Assembly (NCBI GenBank): GCA_905200615.1 | Contig: CAJKLB010000068.1 | Span: 1-6,385, forward strand | Direction: 5' to 3' | DNA length: 6,385 nt | Origin: an uncultured Selenomonadales bacterium | GTDB lineage: Bacteria; Bacillota; Clostridia; Christensenellales; QALW01 | Part shown: piece after piece, positions 5,469-6,385 of the stretch | How the letters are laid out: every line of letters starts with the position of its first letter | Position numbering within the stretch: position 1 is the stretch's first letter | Program-made: the position numbers and the translations under genes | The notes under the pieces: model-generated | Databases searched by the model: none | What the model was told of the DNA's origin: nothing | The model's input: the letters and a program-made list of their open reading frames with translations, nothing else

Positions 5469-6146
5469 TTATCTTGCCCCATGATGGTTGAATATGATCG
5501 CCACGGTTTTTATGAGGCATTTGATGTCCAGTAAAAAAGAACGGGATTTGATATATTCCATATCATACACAATTTTTTCTTCCGGTAAAAGATCATAGCC
5601 GCCATTTACTTGAGCAAGACCGGTAAGACCGGGAAGCACCTTCAGCCGCTGAGAAAAACCATGAATATATTTTTCAAATTCATTATAGAAATAGGACCTT
5701 TCCGGCCGCGGTCCTACAAGGCTCATATGTCCGGCAAGAATATTAAAGAACTGCGGAAGCTCGTCAATTCTTGATTTCCTTAAAAAAAGGCCGATACGTG
5801 TACACCGGGTATCATTTTCGGATGCCCACTGCGCGCCGTTATTTTCCGCATCCAGATGCATGGAGCGAAACTTGTACAGCATAAACGGTTTGCCGTTTTT
5901 GCCTAAACGCTCCTGCTTATAAATGGCCGGGCCTTTTGAATCGCATACAATAATGATACCGATAATAATCATAGGAATCGCCAAAAGAAGCAATGCCAGC
6001 ACAGAAATTACAATATCAAACAGCCGTTTAAAAAAATTATATAACGGTCGTTTGGGTAAAATACCGATATCCGGAATATCATATATTCGGTTATACTTAG
6101 AGGGCTGAGCAGAAACAGACTCAAGCTCGTCGATAATATTTTCCAT
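5469..6146 (-). CDS. Undecaprenyl-phosphate sugar phosphotransferase (PglC/WbaP-type)
   Basis: The 225-residue monotopic phosphoglycosyltransferase moves a sugar-1-phosphate from a UDP-sugar to undecaprenyl phosphate, starting a repeat unit for capsule, exopolysaccharide or glycoprotein. KRLFD (40-44) leads into one hydrophobic re-entrant helix (about 44-68) containing Pro58. The catalytic domain has YKQERLG (76-82), KFRSM (92-96), the catalytic pair Asp128-Glu129 in RIDELPQ, GPRPE (145-149) and PGLTGLAQVNGG (172-183). It is the short form, without the extra membrane domain of WbaP. The N-terminal 35 residues are a polar extension. An in-frame TGA four codons upstream fixes ATG at 6146 as the start, although the nearest purine-rich site (ACGGAG, 6167..6162) is 15 nt away. 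First gene of a tight two-gene operon with the glycosyltransferase. Sugar specificity (galactose, glucose or an amino sugar) cannot be told. Confidence 0.94.
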   Translation of the reverse strand: MENIIDELESVSAQPSKYNRIYDIPDIGILPKRPLYNFFKRLFDIVISVLALLLLAIPMIIIGIIIVCDSKGPAIYKQERLGKNGKPFMLYKFRSMHLDAENNGAQWASENDTRCTRIGLFLRKSRIDELPQFFNILAGHMSLVGPRPERSYFYNEFEKYIHGFSQRLKVLPGLTGLAQVNGGYDLLPEEKIVYDMEYIKSRSFLLDIKCLIKTVAIIFNHHGAR

Positions 6147-6161
6147 ATATAAAAATCAGAA

Positions 6162-6167
6162 CTCCGT
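6162..6167 (-). promoter_or_regulatory. Unusually distant ribosome binding site of the sugar transferase
   Basis: ACGGAG on the minus strand is the only purine-rich site before the start and sits 15 nt from the ATG at 6146, roughly twice the usual spacing. The same ACGGAG follows a run of T in the rfbA leader (2450..2445), where the spacing is normal. Translation may be weak or depend on folding of the leader. Confidence 0.5.
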
Positions 6168-6199
6168 AAAAAACAAAATAACAAAGCACTCATGCTCTA

Positions 6200-6220
6200 A
6201 TATAATATCACATATTATAT
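6200..6220. promoter_or_regulatory. Perfect palindrome over the -10 region, candidate operator
   Basis: Nine bases on each side (6200-6208 and 6212-6220) pair perfectly around the central CAC. The left arm covers the -10 (6202-6207) and the right arm reaches into the spacer toward the -35, an ideal place for a repressor. The arms are all A/T, so random occurrence is less unlikely than the length suggests. Confidence 0.4.
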
Positions 6221-6231
6221 ATTATTGTCAA
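6202..6231 (-). promoter_or_regulatory. Sigma-A-type promoter of the sugar transferase operon
   Basis: A perfect TTGACA (6231..6226) and TATTAT (6207..6202, 5 of 6) are separated by 18 bp on the minus strand. Transcription would start near 6195, giving a leader of about 50 nt. Confidence 0.7.
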
Positions 6232-6288
6232 TTATATTGCTTTTTAGCATTATTGAGTGGAATCTCATGGATAAAAGATGTTTGAAAC

Positions 6289-6302
6289 AACGAATATTCG
6301 TT
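6289..6302. promoter_or_regulatory. 14-bp perfect palindrome upstream of the operon
   Basis: AACGAATATTCGTT reads the same on both strands. It lies about 58 bp upstream of the -35 at 6231, compatible with an activator or a distal operator. Its GAATATT core also occurs twice, 21 bp apart, in the divergent control region at 2576-2603. Confidence 0.35.
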
Positions 6303-6323
6303 TAAAGAAAAACAAATAATTCT

Positions 6324-6352
6324 AAAAAAGGGAAACACCCAAAGTGTTTCCC
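6324..6352 (-). terminator. Intrinsic terminator of a gene beyond the right edge
   Basis: A perfect 9-bp stem (6330-6338 with 6344-6352) with a 5-nt loop is followed on the minus strand by six T (6329..6324). It separates the sugar transferase operon from an upstream minus-strand gene that is not in the window, supporting an independent promoter for the operon. Confidence 0.85.
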
Positions 6353-6385
6353 CCAGACTGTCGAAAAAGTCCAGTATAAGCTGGG
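6352..6385. repeat. Inverted-repeat DNA at the right edge, possibly part of a dispersed element
   Basis: CCCAG (6352-6356) is mirrored by CTGGG (6381-6385). Inside, AGTCTGG and CTGGACT can pair on the minus-strand transcript with two G-U pairs around TTTTCGAC. The motif abuts a terminator and the window edge. Similar GACTTTTTCGACAG strings are, as I recall, frequent between genes in Clostridia, but that is memory and not a search. Confidence 0.3.

Overview
The window looks like a low-GC, fibre- or glycan-using Clostridia-type bacterium. The evidence is AT-rich intergenic DNA, strong purine-rich Shine-Dalgarno sequences, sigma-A-like promoters with 17-18 bp spacers, abundant intrinsic terminators, and a CcpA-type cre match beside a sugar-enzyme operon. 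I cannot assign a genus. It holds five protein-coding genes that I accept, and no rRNA, tRNA, CRISPR or transposase gene.

Left third (1-2660). A minus-strand unit runs from a good promoter at about 2520-2548 through rfbA (glucose-1-phosphate thymidylyltransferase, first step to dTDP-sugars). It continues past an intrinsic terminator into a compact GH36/melibiase-like glycoside hydrolase, which ends at a strong hairpin terminator at 109-145. The hydrolase very probably starts at a TTG at 1446, not at the longer GTG at 1455, because that GTG overlaps its own Shine-Dalgarno.

Centre (2500-3740). A divergent control region of about 230 bp separates rfbA from a plus-strand alpha/beta hydrolase of the glucuronoyl-esterase (CE15) type. 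Both promoters are near consensus. Between them lie a cre-like box that overlaps the rfbA -35 and a perfect 8-bp inverted repeat, so the two transcripts may be co-regulated.

Gap 3734-4492. About 760 bp has no convincing gene. It does carry two clear plus-strand intrinsic terminators, a promoter-like pair placed for a transcript of roughly 75 nt, and several hairpins. This is the best place for an unannotated RNA.

Right third (4493-6385). A two-gene minus-strand operon encodes a PglC/WbaP-type phosphoglycosyltransferase, which loads the first sugar phosphate on undecaprenyl phosphate, and a GT-B-like glycosyltransferase that would extend it. The promoter carries a perfect palindrome over its -10. 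Upstream are a second palindrome and the terminator of a gene outside the window.

Together, rfbA, the phosphoglycosyltransferase and the glycosyltransferase suggest cell-surface polysaccharide synthesis, while the GH36-like and CE15-like enzymes suggest intracellular glycan breakdown. No flippase, polymerase or other rml gene is visible, so the surface pathway is incomplete here. I found no clearly novel multi-gene system; the most interesting signals are regulatory and RNA-level.
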